From: Bacteroidota bacterium
Lineage (GTDB): Bacteria; Bacteroidota; Ignavibacteria; SZUA-365
Assembly (NCBI GenBank): GCA_018224345.1
Contig: JAGTUW010000061.1
Coordinates: forward strand, 1 to 6,599
DNA length: 6,599 nt
Reading direction: 5' to 3'
In this document: positions 6,551 to 6,599 of the stretch, piece after piece
Position numbering within the stretch: the first letter of the stretch is position 1
Layout of the letters: every line of letters begins with the position of its first letter
The notes under the pieces: model-generated
The model's input: only the letters and a program-made list of their open reading frames with translations
Database searches by the model: none
Told to the model about the DNA's origin: nothing
Program-made: the position numbers and the translations under genes

Positions 6551-6599
6551 CGGGGAAAGAAAGTGAAGAGGAACAGCCGACCGGTCAGAGCAGCGCTTC

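Overview
The window is ordinary bacterial chromosome of moderate-to-high GC. It holds five protein genes: four complete and one that runs off the left edge. The gene style points to the Bacteroidota/Chlorobiota (FCB) side of the bacteria: a small outer-membrane beta-barrel ending in Phe, an SPII lipoprotein with a DUF6252-like C-terminal half, and a ValRS with the sequence PPPNITGMLTMGHVLNN. This placement is an inference from style, not a computed result. No mobile element, CRISPR array, tRNA or rRNA was recognised.

Left half, minus strand (about 3785 down to 1): a tight three-gene cluster read right to left. It consists of valS (valyl-tRNA synthetase, 944 aa), a 247-aa exported outer-membrane beta-barrel protein, and the first 60 codons of another exported protein. 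The gaps are 1-19 bp and 5 bp, so the three are very likely co-transcribed. valS has a clear Shine-Dalgarno; the two downstream genes do not and may rely on translational coupling.

Middle (3786-4106): a 321-bp divergent intergenic region between valS and a plus-strand gene. It holds no convincing gene. A candidate sigma70-type promoter for the plus-strand gene lies at its right end. That gene (4107-5255) encodes a roughly 10-11-pass membrane acyltransferase-like protein of the HGSNAT/DUF1624 or acyltransferase-3 type.

Right part, plus strand: a 276-bp spacer carries a good promoter (TTGACT/TATAAT) with an 11-bp palindrome in its spacer, then a secreted lipoprotein gene (5532-6383). The last 216 bp have no gene. 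They hold a perfect 12-bp inverted repeat followed by a T tract, probably a terminator, and other inverted repeats that could belong to a structured RNA cut by the window edge.

Functionally, translation (valS) is linked in one transcript to cell-envelope genes. The acyltransferase and the lipoprotein are also envelope proteins but appear to be separate units. I found no convincing new biological system. The most open items are the lipoprotein with its promoter/operator, the repeat-rich 3' end, and the altered HIGH motif of ValRS.
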